Of a stretch of 64,000 nt of DNA, positions 50,007 through 58,857 are shown one piece after another (the stretch's first letter is position 1; each line of letters starts with the position of its first letter). The notes under the pieces are model-generated. The model was not told the DNA's origin. It made no database searches and saw only the letters and a program-made list of their open reading frames with translations. Source of the stretch: Candidatus Rubrivivax defluviihabitans (GTDB lineage: Bacteria > Pseudomonadota > Gammaproteobacteria > Burkholderiales > Burkholderiaceae_C); contig JADJMW010000005.1 in the NCBI GenBank assembly GCA_016709385.1, positions 124,001-188,000 of the forward strand. Reading direction: 5' to 3'. The translations under genes were made by a program, and so were the position numbers.

Positions 50007-50960
50007 CTACAAGGTCGCGGGGTCGAAATTGGCGCCGCAGATCACCAGCGCCACACGTTCGTGCGGCGCGGGCCGAACCACCCCCGAAAGCAGGGCCGCC
50101 AGCGGCAGCGCCGCCGCGGGTTCCACCGCCAGGCGCAGATCGCGCCACAGCCGCTGCTGGGCGGCGCTGATGGCTTCGTCGGCGACCAGGTGCGACGCAG
50201 CCACGAAGCGCTGGCAGATCGGCCAGGCGATGCGGCCGATGCGTCGTGCGCCCAGGGCGTCGGCGGCCAGGCCCGACACCGCCACGTCCACCGGTTCGCC
50301 CGCCGCGCGCGCCGCATGCAAGGTGGGCGAACCCTGCGGTTCCAGCGCCTCGACGCGCACACGGCCCGCGAACCAGGCCGCGATGCCGGCAACGAGGCCA
50401 CCGCCGCCCACGCTGACCAGCACGCGGTCGGGCAGCCCCGCCTCCTGTTCGATCTCTGCCGCCAGCGTGCCGGCACCGGCCACCACCTCGGGCTGGTCGT
50501 AGGCGTGCATCAGCAGCGCGCCGGTCTGCTGCTGGCGCTGCAGGCAGGCGGCCAGTGCGTCGGCATAGGCGGCACCCTGCACGACCACCTGCGCCCCCAG
50601 GTCGGCCAGCGCCTGCCGCTTGGCGTGGCTGGCGAGTTCGGGCAGGAACACCTCGCAGGGCACGCCGAGTGTCCGCGCCGCCGTGGCCACCGCAATGCCG
50701 GCATTGCCGCCCGAGGCGATGACGACCCCGGCTGCCGGAATCGGCAGCGAACGCATGCGGTTGAACATGCCGCGCGCCTTGAAGCTGCCGCCCAGTTGCA
50801 GCTGTTCGAGCTTCAGCCACAGCTCGGCCACGTCCAGCCCCAGCGCCGCGCCGGGCAGGCGCCACAACGGCGTGCGGCGCACGTCCGCCGCGATGCGCCG
50901 CTGCGCGGCAGCGATGGTCTCGCGGTCGATGGCGGGCGGGATTTCGGGGCTGGAGTCCAT
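50007..50960 (-). CDS. Serine/threonine dehydratase-like PLP enzyme
   Basis: A 317-residue fold type II PLP enzyme. The Schiff-base lysine is K61 in LGGSFKARGMFNR; the glycine-rich phosphate loop is VSVGGGGLVAGIAAW; ASGGNAGIAVATAA forms the substrate loop (cores GGSFKARG and SGGNAGIA). It lacks the C-terminal regulatory domain of biosynthetic IlvA, so it is closer to catabolic threonine/serine dehydratases or racemases. Members with this context-free setting are hard to assign. It is convergent with the DUF2853 gene, and 290 bases without a gene lie upstream. Confidence 0.85.
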   Translation of the reverse strand: MDSSPEIPPAIDRETIAAAQRRIAADVRRTPLWRLPGAALGLDVAELWLKLEQLQLGGSFKARGMFNRMRSLPIPAAGVVIASGGNAGIAVATAARTLGVPCEVFLPELASHAKRQALADLGAQVVVQGAAYADALAACLQRQQQTGALLMHAYDQPEVVAGAGTLAAEIEQEAGLPDRVLVSVGGGGLVAGIAAWFAGRVRVEALEPQGSPTLHAARAAGEPVDVAVSGLAADALGARRIGRIAWPICQRFVAASHLVADEAISAAQQRLWRDLRLAVEPAAALPLAALLSGVVRPAPHERVALVICGANFDPATL

Positions 50961-51250
50961 GCGCCCATGCTAGTGCAGTGCGCTCGAAGCGTTGGACCGA
51001 CGATCCTCTGCACGGTCCGCTTCATCGATGCTGGAATTCACACCGACGACCAGCAGGCGTTCGCGACTGACGGCAATTCGGCAACCTGCTTGCTGTGTCC
51101 CCGGACGATGTGAGGACGGCTGGCTCAGACAGACTCAGGGATTGCGGCGCGGCAAAGTCGTCGCCACACTTCGCGTGTGCTGCCACGCTTCGACCCGCGG
51201 CCACCGCGCCCGGCGCTGCGCCGGCCCGATCAATCGCCAGGAGGAACCCC

Positions 51251-51772
51251 ATGCAGCTGTTCCCGCGCCGCTGGGCTTGGGCCACCATGCTGGCACTGAT
51301 CGCGATTCCGCTGGCGCAGGCGGCGTCGACGGCCAGGGTCGCGCTGAAGGAAGTGAACGCGGCTGCGCAGAAATGGCAGCCCGACGCCGTGCTCACTCAC
51401 GTCTCGACGCTGAGTGCCAAGGCGGACGGTAAGGCGAACTCGTGGCTTTACAACTTCTACTCGGTGAAGGCCAGGAAGAGCGCGATCGTCACCGCGCGCG
51501 ACATCAGGGTCGAGATCGAGCCGGACGTGCGAACGACCTCGGTCGATCCGATCGGGGAATTCATCGACAGCGACAAGGCGCTCGAGGCCGCGCGCAAGCA
51601 CGGCCTGAAGGCGAACGACTCGATCGCGATGGGCCTGACGCTGATGGGCAAGGCCACCAGCCAGCCGCGCATGCTGTGGTCGATCAGCGTGATGGGCGAG
51701 AGCATCCTGTCGTGGTCGATCGACTCGAAGGATGGCTCGCTGCTCCACAAGGGCGATGTGAAGCTGAAGTAG
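51251..51772 (+). CDS. Secreted protein of unknown function
   Basis: A 173-residue protein with a signal peptide (about 1-24, ending AQA). The mature part has a WQPDAVLTHVSTLSAKADGKANSWLYNFYS stretch and LMGKATSQPRMLWSISVMG, DGSLLHK (cores WLYNFYS and WSISVMG), a mixed alpha/beta pattern that recalls PepSY-like small periplasmic domains, but I cannot assign a family. AGGAGGAA lies upstream of the ATG at 51251. It is followed 58 bases later by a membrane protein gene that may share its transcript. Confidence 0.6.
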   Translation: MQLFPRRWAWATMLALIAIPLAQAASTARVALKEVNAAAQKWQPDAVLTHVSTLSAKADGKANSWLYNFYSVKARKSAIVTARDIRVEIEPDVRTTSVDPIGEFIDSDKALEAARKHGLKANDSIAMGLTLMGKATSQPRMLWSISVMGESILSWSIDSKDGSLLHKGDVKLK

Positions 51773-51830
51773 CCGCAACGGCGGTCGATGTCGCCGAAGT
51801 GATCGCCACGCCGTGGCGGGAGAGGCGTCC

Positions 51831-52574
51831 ATGAATGATGCGGGTCCCCCGCAGCGGCCCCTTGGCCCTGCAACGGCCGCCGGCGAGACCGGCACTGGCA
51901 TCGCCGACCCGCCGCTGCCGTTCACCGGCGGGCGCATCCCGGCGTCCGAGGACGAGCGAAAGCTCGTCGAGCGGCGCGTGATGACCCAGTTCTTCGTGGC
52001 GCCGGCGCTGTCGATGGCGGCGCTCGTCGCCGGTTTCCAGCTCGGCCGGCCACACTTGACCGCGCTCGGGGTGATCGGCCTGGGCCTCGGCGCCCTGTGG
52101 ATCGGTGCCCTGGCCGTCGGCGAGCGGCGGCTGATGTTCATGCGCGGGGGCATGATGGTGCGCCGGGAATACCGCTACTTCGTCTACGAGGGCCTCGCCG
52201 CCGTCCCGTACGGGCTGGCCGTCCTGGTGTGCGGTGCCTGCCTGGTCGCGCCCGCCTTGCTGTTCCTGGGCGGCACGAGCCTCGAGCAGATGCGTGCCGC
52301 GGTCCTCGCGCGACCCAGCGTCGCCTTGATACCCCTGGGGACCGTGCTGCTGTTCCACGGGATGGGGTTTCTGATCGGGTTCGTCCACCGCGGCGGCTCG
52401 AAGTGGCAGCGCGCATTCGGGATGCTGATCGATGCGCCCGCGCGCTTGGGCGGGCTGATCCTGATCGCCTGGGCCGCGGCGTTGCTCGCGATCGGCGGGG
52501 TCGAGTGGCTCAGACCGGGGCTCTTCGACCAATGGTTCCGGTCGATCTTCGGCCATCCGTGGCCGTACCGCTGA
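51831..52574 (+). CDS. Predicted membrane protein of unknown function
   Basis: A 247-residue protein. The ATG at 51831, with GGGAGAGG upstream, is preferred over the GTG at 51813. About 45 hydrophilic residues are followed by about five predicted membrane helices (ALSMAALVAGFQLG, GVIGLGLGALWIGALAVG, LAVLVCGACLVAPALLFLG, VALIPLGTVLLFHGMGFLIG, LGGLILIAWAAALLAIGGV). No catalytic motif is seen. I do not recognise the family. It may be an operon partner of the secreted protein just upstream. Confidence 0.65.
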   Translation: MNDAGPPQRPLGPATAAGETGTGIADPPLPFTGGRIPASEDERKLVERRVMTQFFVAPALSMAALVAGFQLGRPHLTALGVIGLGLGALWIGALAVGERRLMFMRGGMMVRREYRYFVYEGLAAVPYGLAVLVCGACLVAPALLFLGGTSLEQMRAAVLARPSVALIPLGTVLLFHGMGFLIGFVHRGGSKWQRAFGMLIDAPARLGGLILIAWAAALLAIGGVEWLRPGLFDQWFRSIFGHPWPYR

Positions 52575-52937
52575 GGCCGACGGCCGCACCCCCACCGAAA
52601 CGGAGCCAGGGCCAGCCAGAGCTGTCCTGATGTACCTCGATGTCGGCCTGAACCTGAGGTTGCCACGGCAAGATCGCCGATGTCAGCATTAGCGCCAGTA
52701 TTCCAACGGACCCACCGACTGCCGGGGGTCGCAACCCATAGCCATGCATCGCTGCTCAAACAAGTCCTCGTACCGCCGCGATTGACAGCCTTGATGCAGT
52801 CATCCGCGCGTGCAGGTGCGGACGCACCACCGCCGCGAGCAAGCTCGACCACGGAGTCAGGGCTCCGCGTTGTCGGAACGACATCGGAAGCAGCAGCATC
52901 GCTGTTGAACCTCGAAGCCGAATACGAAAGGCCTGGC
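52575..52937. other. Stretch without a supported gene
   Basis: These 363 bases hold one small plus-strand frame (52680-52952, 90 codons) without a ribosome binding site and with low-complexity sequence. The opposite strand is open as well. I see no repeat, RNA gene or insertion sequence end. A hairpin at its right edge probably ends the decayed gene that follows. Confidence 0.4.
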
Positions 52938-52950
52938 TCAGCCAGGCTTT
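52927..52950 (-). terminator. Hairpin at the end of the decayed thioredoxin-fold gene
   Basis: On the plus strand AAAG-GCCTGGC and GCCAGGC-TTT pair around TCA (one bulged G). On the minus strand the stem is followed by only a short T stretch, so it is a weak terminator. It overlaps the end of the reading frame at 52938. Confidence 0.35.
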
Positions 52951-53296
52951 GATGCGTCACTGGCGTCGACGCCGACACCGGCGCGGCCGACTTGGAGCTT
53001 CGACCCCTCGTCCCGCCCCGTGGCATAGGCACCCGTGCCACGCCGGCGCGTGTGGTCTGCAACAGTCACTGCAGGCGAGCCATCGCCGCCGGGTCCTGCT
53101 GCACGTCGCGCACGACGATCGGCAGCTCCGGCCGCTCGCGCCCAAGCTGTCCCATGACGGTCTTGGCACGGCCGCAGGGCGGACAGCCCTCGGGTACGAA
53201 CAGCTCGATGGGGCTGGCATCGGCTGCGCCGACGACAGCGAAGGTCGCGGGGCCGACGCCGAGCACGACGGCCAACTGCAGCAGGCAGCCCAGCAC
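52938..53296 (-). pseudogene. Decayed secreted thioredoxin/glutaredoxin-fold protein gene
   Basis: From a GTG at 53296 the minus strand encodes a signal-peptide-like start (about 1-27, ending GAADA), then SPIELFVPEGCPPCGRAKTVM with a CPPC redox motif, then VVRDVQQDPAAMARLQ. A TGA stop (53066-53068) interrupts it there. In the same frame the sequence goes on with LLQTTRAGVARVP, which has the cis-proline (VP) step expected next in a thioredoxin fold. Shortly after, good coding sequence passes to the +1 frame and ends at 52938. One nonsense change and one frameshift therefore explain it. A sequencing error or a short 76-residue product are alternatives. Confidence 0.5.
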
Positions 53297-53505
53297 GTTC
53301 GCGCGCCGCGCGCCGAACGCAGTCGTCGATTGCAGGAACAACTTCGAAAGTCCGGTCGTTTGCGCGGCGAGTCCATGGACCCGGCGCCAGGCAGGCTTGC
53401 GTTGGCGCAGACTGTCGATCAGCCGGATGCTCGTCAAGCGCGTGGATCTTGACCGCGCGCAACCCGGCCGGCGGCCCGGGCGCCATGCCGCGGCGCTTCG
53501 GCCGT

Positions 53506-54777
53506 TCAGACCACCGCCAGCGCCTGCTCCAGGTCGGCCAGCAGGTCGTCGATGTGCTCGATGCCCACCGACAGCCGGACCATGTCCACGCTGACCCCGG
53601 CCTTGGCCAGTTCGTCGGGGCCGAGCTGGCGGTGGGTGGTGCTGGCCGGGTGGCAGGCCAGAGAGCGCGCATCGCCGATGTTGACCAGCCGCGTGAATAG
53701 CTGCAGCGCATCCTGGAAGCGCGCGCCGCCATCGCGCCCGCCCTGCACCCCGAAGCTGACGATGCCGCTGGCGCGCCCGCCCATGGTCTTTTTCACCAGC
53801 GCATGGTCGGGGTGGTCGCTCAGGCCAGCGTAGTTGACCCAGCCCACCTTCGAATGCCGCTTCAGGTAGCCGGCGATCTTCAGCGTGTTGTCGCAGATGC
53901 GGTCCATGCGCAGCGCCAGCGTCTCGATGCCCTGAAGGATCAGGAAGGCGTTCATCGGCGACAGCGCCGCGCCCATGTTGCGCAGCGGCACGACGCGCGC
54001 GCGGCCGATGTAGGCGGCCGGGCCCAGCGCCTCGGTGTAGACCACGCCGTGATAGCTGACGTCGGGCTCGTTCAGCCGCTTGAAGCGCGCCCTGTGCTGC
54101 GCCCACGGGAACTTGCCCGAATCGACGATCGCGCCGCCGATGCTGTTGCCGTGGCCGCCGCAATACTTGGTGAGCGAGTGCACGACGATGTCGGCTCCCA
54201 GCTCGAAGGGCCGGCACAGCGCCGGGCTGGGCACGGTGTTGTCGACGATCAGCGGGATGCCGTGGCGGTGCGCGATCGCCGCCAGCGCGGCGATGTCGGT
54301 GATATTGCCCAGCGGGTTGCCGATCGATTCGCAGTAGATGGCCTTGGTGCGCGCGTCGATCAGCGGCTCGAAGGCATTGGGCTGGCGGTAGTCGGCGAAA
54401 CGCACCTCGATGCCCAACTGCGGGAAGGTGTGCGCGAAAAGGTTGTAGGTGCCGCCGTAGAGCGTGCTGGCGCTGACGATGTTGTCGCCGCTCTCGGTGA
54501 TGGTCTGGATGGCGTAGCTGATGGCCGCCATGCCCGAGGCCACGGCCAGCGCGCCGATGCCGCCTTCCAGCTCGGCCATGCGCTGCTCGAGCACCGCATT
54601 GGTCGGGTTCATGATGCGCGTGTAGATGTTGCCCGCGACCTTCAGATCGAACAGGTCGGCACCGTGCTGCGTGTCGTCGAACGCATAGGCCACGGTCTGG
54701 TAGATCGGCACCGCCACCGCCTTGGTGGTGGGGTCGGGCTTCTGGCCGCCGTGCACGGCGATGGTTTCGAGTCTCAT
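53506..54777 (-). CDS. metY: O-acetylhomoserine sulfhydrylase (aminocarboxypropyltransferase)
   Basis: A 423-residue PLP enzyme of the Cys/Met family. The cofactor lysine is in SLTKYCGGHG; other marks are YTRIMNPTNAVLEQRMAELEGG, SASTLYGGTYNLF and LACHPASTTHRQL (cores RIMNPTNAVLE and TLYGGTYNLF). It replaces the acetyl group of O-acetylhomoserine with sulphide to make homocysteine; such enzymes can also take selenide. The long form and ASTLYGGTYNL favour MetY over MetB/MetC. It is monocistronic; the region upstream carries a 15-base tandem repeat. No SAM riboswitch was recognised. Confidence 0.92.
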   Translation of the reverse strand: MRLETIAVHGGQKPDPTTKAVAVPIYQTVAYAFDDTQHGADLFDLKVAGNIYTRIMNPTNAVLEQRMAELEGGIGALAVASGMAAISYAIQTITESGDNIVSASTLYGGTYNLFAHTFPQLGIEVRFADYRQPNAFEPLIDARTKAIYCESIGNPLGNITDIAALAAIAHRHGIPLIVDNTVPSPALCRPFELGADIVVHSLTKYCGGHGNSIGGAIVDSGKFPWAQHRARFKRLNEPDVSYHGVVYTEALGPAAYIGRARVVPLRNMGAALSPMNAFLILQGIETLALRMDRICDNTLKIAGYLKRHSKVGWVNYAGLSDHPDHALVKKTMGGRASGIVSFGVQGGRDGGARFQDALQLFTRLVNIGDARSLACHPASTTHRQLGPDELAKAGVSVDMVRLSVGIEHIDDLLADLEQALAVV

Positions 54778-54840
54778 GGGATGCTCCGGGTAGTCTGGCG
54801 CAGCACGCGCGAACAGGCCGCGCAGTGTAGCCAGCCCGAT

Positions 54841-54870
54841 ACCGATCGAAGATTCACCGATCGAAGACTC
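54841..54870. repeat. 15-base tandem repeat, two copies
   Basis: ACCGATCGAAGATTC (54841-54855) is followed at once by ACCGATCGAAGACTC (54856-54870), differing in one base. It lies about 65-95 bases upstream of metY, where a regulator could bind. Confidence 0.6.
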
Positions 54871-55042
54871 GGCGCCCTGGGGTGGCAGGCCGCCGACAGC
54901 GCACGGCTGGTTGCCGCCTATGGGCTCTGTACGGCCTCACGCGCCGAAGGGCAGTCAATCGCGTCGGCCCAGACCGCCAGCGCCAAGCCCACCTGCGGCG
55001 CCCGGCACAGCGCGACGAACAGCCGGCCGGTGGCCGGCATAC

Positions 55043-56047
55043 CTACGGCCCGGTCAGCACCTGGGTCTCCCCCAGGCGCAAGTCATGGTAGCCGGCACCG
55101 AAGTTGCGGCGGAACAGCTCGATCATCTCGTCGCTGCTGTCGTGCGGGCTCAGCGACACCCATTGCACGCCGGCCGCGCGCAGGCGGTCGATGTCACGCT
55201 GCACGTCTTCGGGCGTCGGCCCAGGGCCGCTGCCGTAGGTGGCCCAGCGCTGCGTGTCGACACCGTTCATCATCCAGCGCCCGCTGGGGATAGGGTAGTG
55301 CAGCCCGCCGATCACGGCCTCCACGGGCTCGCCGAACATCTGCGCCGCACGCGCCAACAGGTTGGGCACGCCCTGGTGGCCGCAGCCGACGATGAGCACC
55401 ACACCGCGGCCCTGCACGCGCACGGCCAGCGCCTGCTCGTCCACCGGGCCCATCGCAATGGTGGTGTGGATGGCGCCGGTGGAGGCCACGCCCGGTGCCA
55501 GCGCCAGCGGCTGGTCGGCCACCGTCGCCGCCAGGCCGGGGTAGGTCATCGCCACGGGAACGATCACGCGCTTGCCGGCCAGGTCGACCGGCTGCATGCC
55601 CAGCGCGAAGGTGCGGGCCCGTGCATTGGCCAGGCCACCGACGTGATCCATGTGATTGTGCGTAATCAGCACCGTGTCGACCTCGGCCAGGTCCACGCCC
55701 AGCGTCTTCATGTTGGCCTGCAGCGGCGACGGGTCGCTGGACTGCATGTTGGCGCCGACGTCGAGCAGGATGGTGCTGCGGTCGGTGCGCACGAGGTAGC
55801 TGACGCCGGGTTCGCCGCGCAGCGCCGAGTTGCTGGTGCCCCATTCCACCAGTGGCAGCACCTCGAGCCGCCGCGTGGTGCCCAGGTCCGCGAGGCGCGG
55901 CACGGGCGGCACGGTCACTGCAGGGTCGGTCGGCGTCGACGGCGTCTGCGCCCAGACCGGGAGCGCAGCGCCCAGCAGACCGATTACTGCAGCCGCCAGC
56001 AGCGTGCGCCGGGTTGGATGCAGATTCAGCGTGACTTGGCGGTTCAT
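55043..56047 (-). CDS. Secreted metallo-beta-lactamase-fold hydrolase
   Basis: A 334-residue protein with an N-terminal signal containing RRTLLAAAVIGLLGAALPVWAQ, possibly a Tat signal (RR) cleaved near VWAQ. The MBL-fold motif THNHMDHVGG gives the zinc ligands H, H, D and H; more ligands are the histidine of VGCGHQGVPN and HYPIPSG. DVGANMQSSD lies at the usual position of the first strand-loop. The substrate is unknown; quorum-quenching lactonases, arylsulphatases and MBL-fold hydrolases share the fold. Start chosen at the ATG at 56047. It stands alone. Confidence 0.8.
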   Translation of the reverse strand: MNRQVTLNLHPTRRTLLAAAVIGLLGAALPVWAQTPSTPTDPAVTVPPVPRLADLGTTRRLEVLPLVEWGTSNSALRGEPGVSYLVRTDRSTILLDVGANMQSSDPSPLQANMKTLGVDLAEVDTVLITHNHMDHVGGLANARARTFALGMQPVDLAGKRVIVPVAMTYPGLAATVADQPLALAPGVASTGAIHTTIAMGPVDEQALAVRVQGRGVVLIVGCGHQGVPNLLARAAQMFGEPVEAVIGGLHYPIPSGRWMMNGVDTQRWATYGSGPGPTPEDVQRDIDRLRAAGVQWVSLSPHDSSDEMIELFRRNFGAGYHDLRLGETQVLTGP

Positions 56048-56671
56048 GATGTGTCGGGCGTCGACATCATCTCGACCGACGCCCTCTCCTTTGGTGCCCA
56101 CTGTCTGCCGCTTGGGTCCGGAACCAGTTGCGCACGATCAATCCAGCAGCGCCACCGCCTGCCCTTCCGCTCGCGATCGAAGCAGTGTCCGCGCACGTCG
56201 TGCACGTCGTGCACGTCGTGCACGTCGTGCACGTCTCGCACGGCTCGCGGCTCGCAAGGCTCGCACGGCTCGATCCTCATCGCGGCGACGGATCACCTGC
56301 CTTCAGGCCGCGACGGCCCGACCACACCGGACCCCACACTGAACGCGTCCATCCCGCTCCGGGCCCAGGCCGTGCCGGCCACGACCGAGCGTGCCTGGCA
56401 GCTTCAGCAGGGTGTCTCAGGTACCGCCGCGCAGGCAGGTCGCGCGGCACCTTGAGCGCTTCGGCTCTCGTTCGGGTCCATCGCAGACTCGGCTTGGCGC
56501 CGGCACCAACCGCCATGCGCGCGATCGCGACGCGCTGAGCCAAGGTGGTCTCGGCCCCCGGCTTGGGCAGGACAATGTGCCCAAACCCGGCAAGCGTGCG
56601 CGTGAGGCACCCGTTGCGGGCGCACTTCAGCAGCGCGCTCACGGCAGCCCACCAGCCGCTACAGTGCCGCC
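56048..56671. other. Non-coding stretch with tandem repeat
   Basis: About 620 bases between the divergent MBL-fold and ArgE-type genes. Open frames are shadows. The most visible structure is the nine-base tandem repeat at 56194-56247. Promoters of both flanking genes should lie at its ends, but I see no clear -35/-10 pair. Confidence 0.4.
56194..56247. repeat. Nine-base tandem repeat (GCACGTCGT)n
   Basis: Four exact copies of GCACGTCGT (56194-56229) are followed by two degenerate ones (GCACGTCTC, GCACGGCTC) and then related CGGCTCGC and AGGCTCGC steps. Such arrays vary in copy number by slippage. Each unit contains the partly palindromic GCACGTCGTGC when joined to the next. Confidence 0.85.
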
Positions 56672-57865
56672 ATGAACACCACCACTCCCCACCCCGACGG
56701 CCTGGCCTGGGCGCAGCGCCTGGTTCGCTTCAACACCGTCAGCCACGCAACGAACCTGCCGCTCATCGAGTGCATCGCCGACCACCTTCGCTCGCTGGGC
56801 GTGGCGCTGCGGCTGACCTGGGACGAGAAGCGCCGCAAGGCCAACCTCTTTGCCACGCTCGGCGTGGGCAAGCCGGGCGGGCTGGTGCTGTCGGGCCACA
56901 CCGACACCGTACCCTGGGACGGCCAGGACTGGCAAACGGACCCATTGGCGGCCGAAGTGCGCGACGGCCGCCTCTACGGCCGCGGCAGCGCCGACATGAA
57001 GGGTTGGATCGGCCTGGTGGTGGCGCAGACCGCCGCCTGGCTGGAAGCCGACCTGCCCTTCGCGCTGCACTATGCCTTCAGCTACGACGAAGAGGTGGGT
57101 GGCTTCGGTGCGCGCCATCTCATTGCCGACCTGCGCGACAGTGGGCTGGCGCCGCGGCTGTGCATCGTCGGCGAACCCACGGCCATGGTGCCGGCGATCG
57201 CGCACAAGGGCGTGCACCGCTGGCGCTGCTGCGTGCGCGGCAAGGCGGCGCATTCGTCGCTCACGCCGCAGGCGGTGAATGCGGTGGAGGCGGCGGCGCG
57301 GCTGGTGGCGCACATCGCCGACATCGGCGACGAGCTGAGGGCCAAGGGACCTCGTCTGGCCGGCTTCGACGTGCCCCACTCCACCGCGGCGGTATGCGTC
57401 ATCGAAGGCGGCATCGCCGACAACGTGGTGCCCGAGGATTGCCGCTTCCACTACGAATTCCGCGACCTGCCGGGCAGCGACGCCGCCGCCATGCAGCGCC
57501 AGGTGATCGCGCGGGCCGCCGCGCTGGAGCCGGCCATGAAGGCGGTGGACCCGGCCAGCGGTTTCCGCTTCGAGTCCATCGCCGAGATGCCGGCCTTCCA
57601 GGCCCGGCCCGACGAGCCCGCGGTGCGGCTGGCGCAGGCACTGGCCGGCAGCGGGCAGACCACGCTGGTGGCCTTCGGCACCGAGGCCGGACTGTTCCAG
57701 CGCGCCGGCCTGTCCACCGTGGTCTGCGGCCCGGGCTCCATCGCGCAGGCGCACCAGGCCGATGAATTCGTGAGCCTGGAGCAGCTCGCGCGCTGCGAGG
57801 CCTTCCTGCGCGGCATCGGCATCCATGCCGGCCGCTGGCTGGCCGAGCCGGCGCTGGCGAATTGA
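56672..57865 (+). CDS. argE: Acetylornithine deacetylase (M20 family)
   Basis: A 397-residue M20 metallopeptidase. Metal and catalytic residues appear in SGHTDTVPWDG (H, D), GRGSADMKGW (bridging D), YDEEVGG (catalytic E and metal E), VGEPT and, near the end, AHQADEFV (H). The pattern fits ArgE: it removes acetate from N-acetylornithine in arginine synthesis. Related M20 deacylases cannot be excluded; many Burkholderiales also use the ArgJ route and then this copy may be catabolic. The dapA-like gene starts 16 bases later, pointing to an operon. Confidence 0.8.
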   Translation: MNTTTPHPDGLAWAQRLVRFNTVSHATNLPLIECIADHLRSLGVALRLTWDEKRRKANLFATLGVGKPGGLVLSGHTDTVPWDGQDWQTDPLAAEVRDGRLYGRGSADMKGWIGLVVAQTAAWLEADLPFALHYAFSYDEEVGGFGARHLIADLRDSGLAPRLCIVGEPTAMVPAIAHKGVHRWRCCVRGKAAHSSLTPQAVNAVEAAARLVAHIADIGDELRAKGPRLAGFDVPHSTAAVCVIEGGIADNVVPEDCRFHYEFRDLPGSDAAAMQRQVIARAAALEPAMKAVDPASGFRFESIAEMPAFQARPDEPAVRLAQALAGSGQTTLVAFGTEAGLFQRAGLSTVVCGPGSIAQAHQADEFVSLEQLARCEAFLRGIGIHAGRWLAEPALAN

Positions 57866-57881
57866 TCCCCGAGGAGCCGAC

Positions 57882-58820
57882 ATGCTGCTGACCACCGACG
57901 CCCGCGGCGTCTTCCCCATCGCGCCCACGCCCTTCTTCGAAGACGGCCGCATCGACACCGCGTCGGTCGACCGCCTGACCGATTTCTACCTGGGCATCGG
58001 CGCCACCGGCATCACGGTGCTGGGACAGTTGGGCGAGGCGCCCAAGCTCGAACACGCGGAAAGCGTGGCGGTGGCGCGCCGGATGATCCGCCGCGCAGCG
58101 CAACTGCCGGTGGTGGTGGGCGTCTCGGCGCCGGGCTTTGCCGCCATGCGTGCGCTCACGCACGAGGTCATGACGGCCGGAGCGGCGGGCGTGATGATCG
58201 CGCCGCCACATACCTTGCGCAGCGACGACCAGATCGTCGGCTACTACCGGCAGGCGGTGCAGGCCATCGGCGCCGACGTGCCCTTCGTGCTGCAGGACTA
58301 TCCACTCACCTTCTCGGTGCAGATGAGCCCGGGCGTGATCCGGCGCATCGTGGACGAGTTGCCTTCTTGCGTGATGCTCAAGCACGAGGACTGGCCGGGG
58401 CTGGAGAAGATCGGCACGCTGCGCGGCTGGGAGCGCGAAGGCGCCCTGCGCCACATCGCCATCCTGTGCGGCAACGGCGGCCTGTTCCTCGACTACGAGA
58501 TGGAACGCGGCGCCGACGGCGCCAATACCGGCTATGCCTTCCCCGACATGTTGTGTGACGTGGTACGGCTCTCGCAGGCCGGCCAGCGCGAAGAGGCGCA
58601 CGACCTGTTCGACGCCCACCTGCCCCTGCTGCGCTACGAGCAGCAGCCGGGCGTGGGCCTGGCGGTGCGCAAATACGTGCTGATGCGGCGCGGCCTGTTG
58701 GCCAGCGCCAGCCAGCGCCAGCCGGCTGCGCCGCTGACGGCCGCCGCGCGTGCGGAGGTGGATCATCTCCTGCAGCGGCTGGCGCGCCGCGATCCACGGG
58801 CCCTGCTGCTGCCGGTCTGA
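57882..58820 (+). CDS. Dihydrodipicolinate synthase family protein
   Basis: A 312-residue N-acetylneuraminate lyase/DHDPS-superfamily barrel. Y140 (LQDYP) and the Schiff-base lysine K167 (MLKHEDWPG) are present. The first loop reads LGQLGEAPKL rather than the GTTGE of true DapA, so lysine synthesis is unlikely; an aldolase or dehydratase acting on a keto acid is more probable. The start at 57882 follows GAGGAG. It lies 16 bases after the M20 gene and converges with the formate dehydrogenase genes (37 bases between ends). Confidence 0.85.
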   Translation: MLLTTDARGVFPIAPTPFFEDGRIDTASVDRLTDFYLGIGATGITVLGQLGEAPKLEHAESVAVARRMIRRAAQLPVVVGVSAPGFAAMRALTHEVMTAGAAGVMIAPPHTLRSDDQIVGYYRQAVQAIGADVPFVLQDYPLTFSVQMSPGVIRRIVDELPSCVMLKHEDWPGLEKIGTLRGWEREGALRHIAILCGNGGLFLDYEMERGADGANTGYAFPDMLCDVVRLSQAGQREEAHDLFDAHLPLLRYEQQPGVGLAVRKYVLMRRGLLASASQRQPAAPLTAAARAEVDHLLQRLARRDPRALLLPV

Positions 58821-58857
58821 CGCCCCAGCGGCGCCTGGCGAAAGAAGTCGACGGATT

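Noticed and set aside
52680..52952. Small plus-strand frame of 90 codons
   Set aside because: No ribosome binding site, low complexity, and its end falls in the hairpin of the minus-strand decayed gene.
53066..53068. In-frame TGA as a selenocysteine codon, given the nearby selD-like gene
   Set aside because: It does not lie at the CPPC redox site, no SECIS-like hairpin follows, a frameshift comes soon after, and no selA/selB is seen. A decayed gene is simpler.
56044..56280. Minus-strand frame encoding VHD repeats
   Set aside because: The repeats are only the translation of the nine-base tandem array; start signals and conservation are lacking.
57882..58820. Lysine-pathway dapA
   Set aside because: The GTTGE motif is replaced by GQLGE, so it is only a member of the superfamily.
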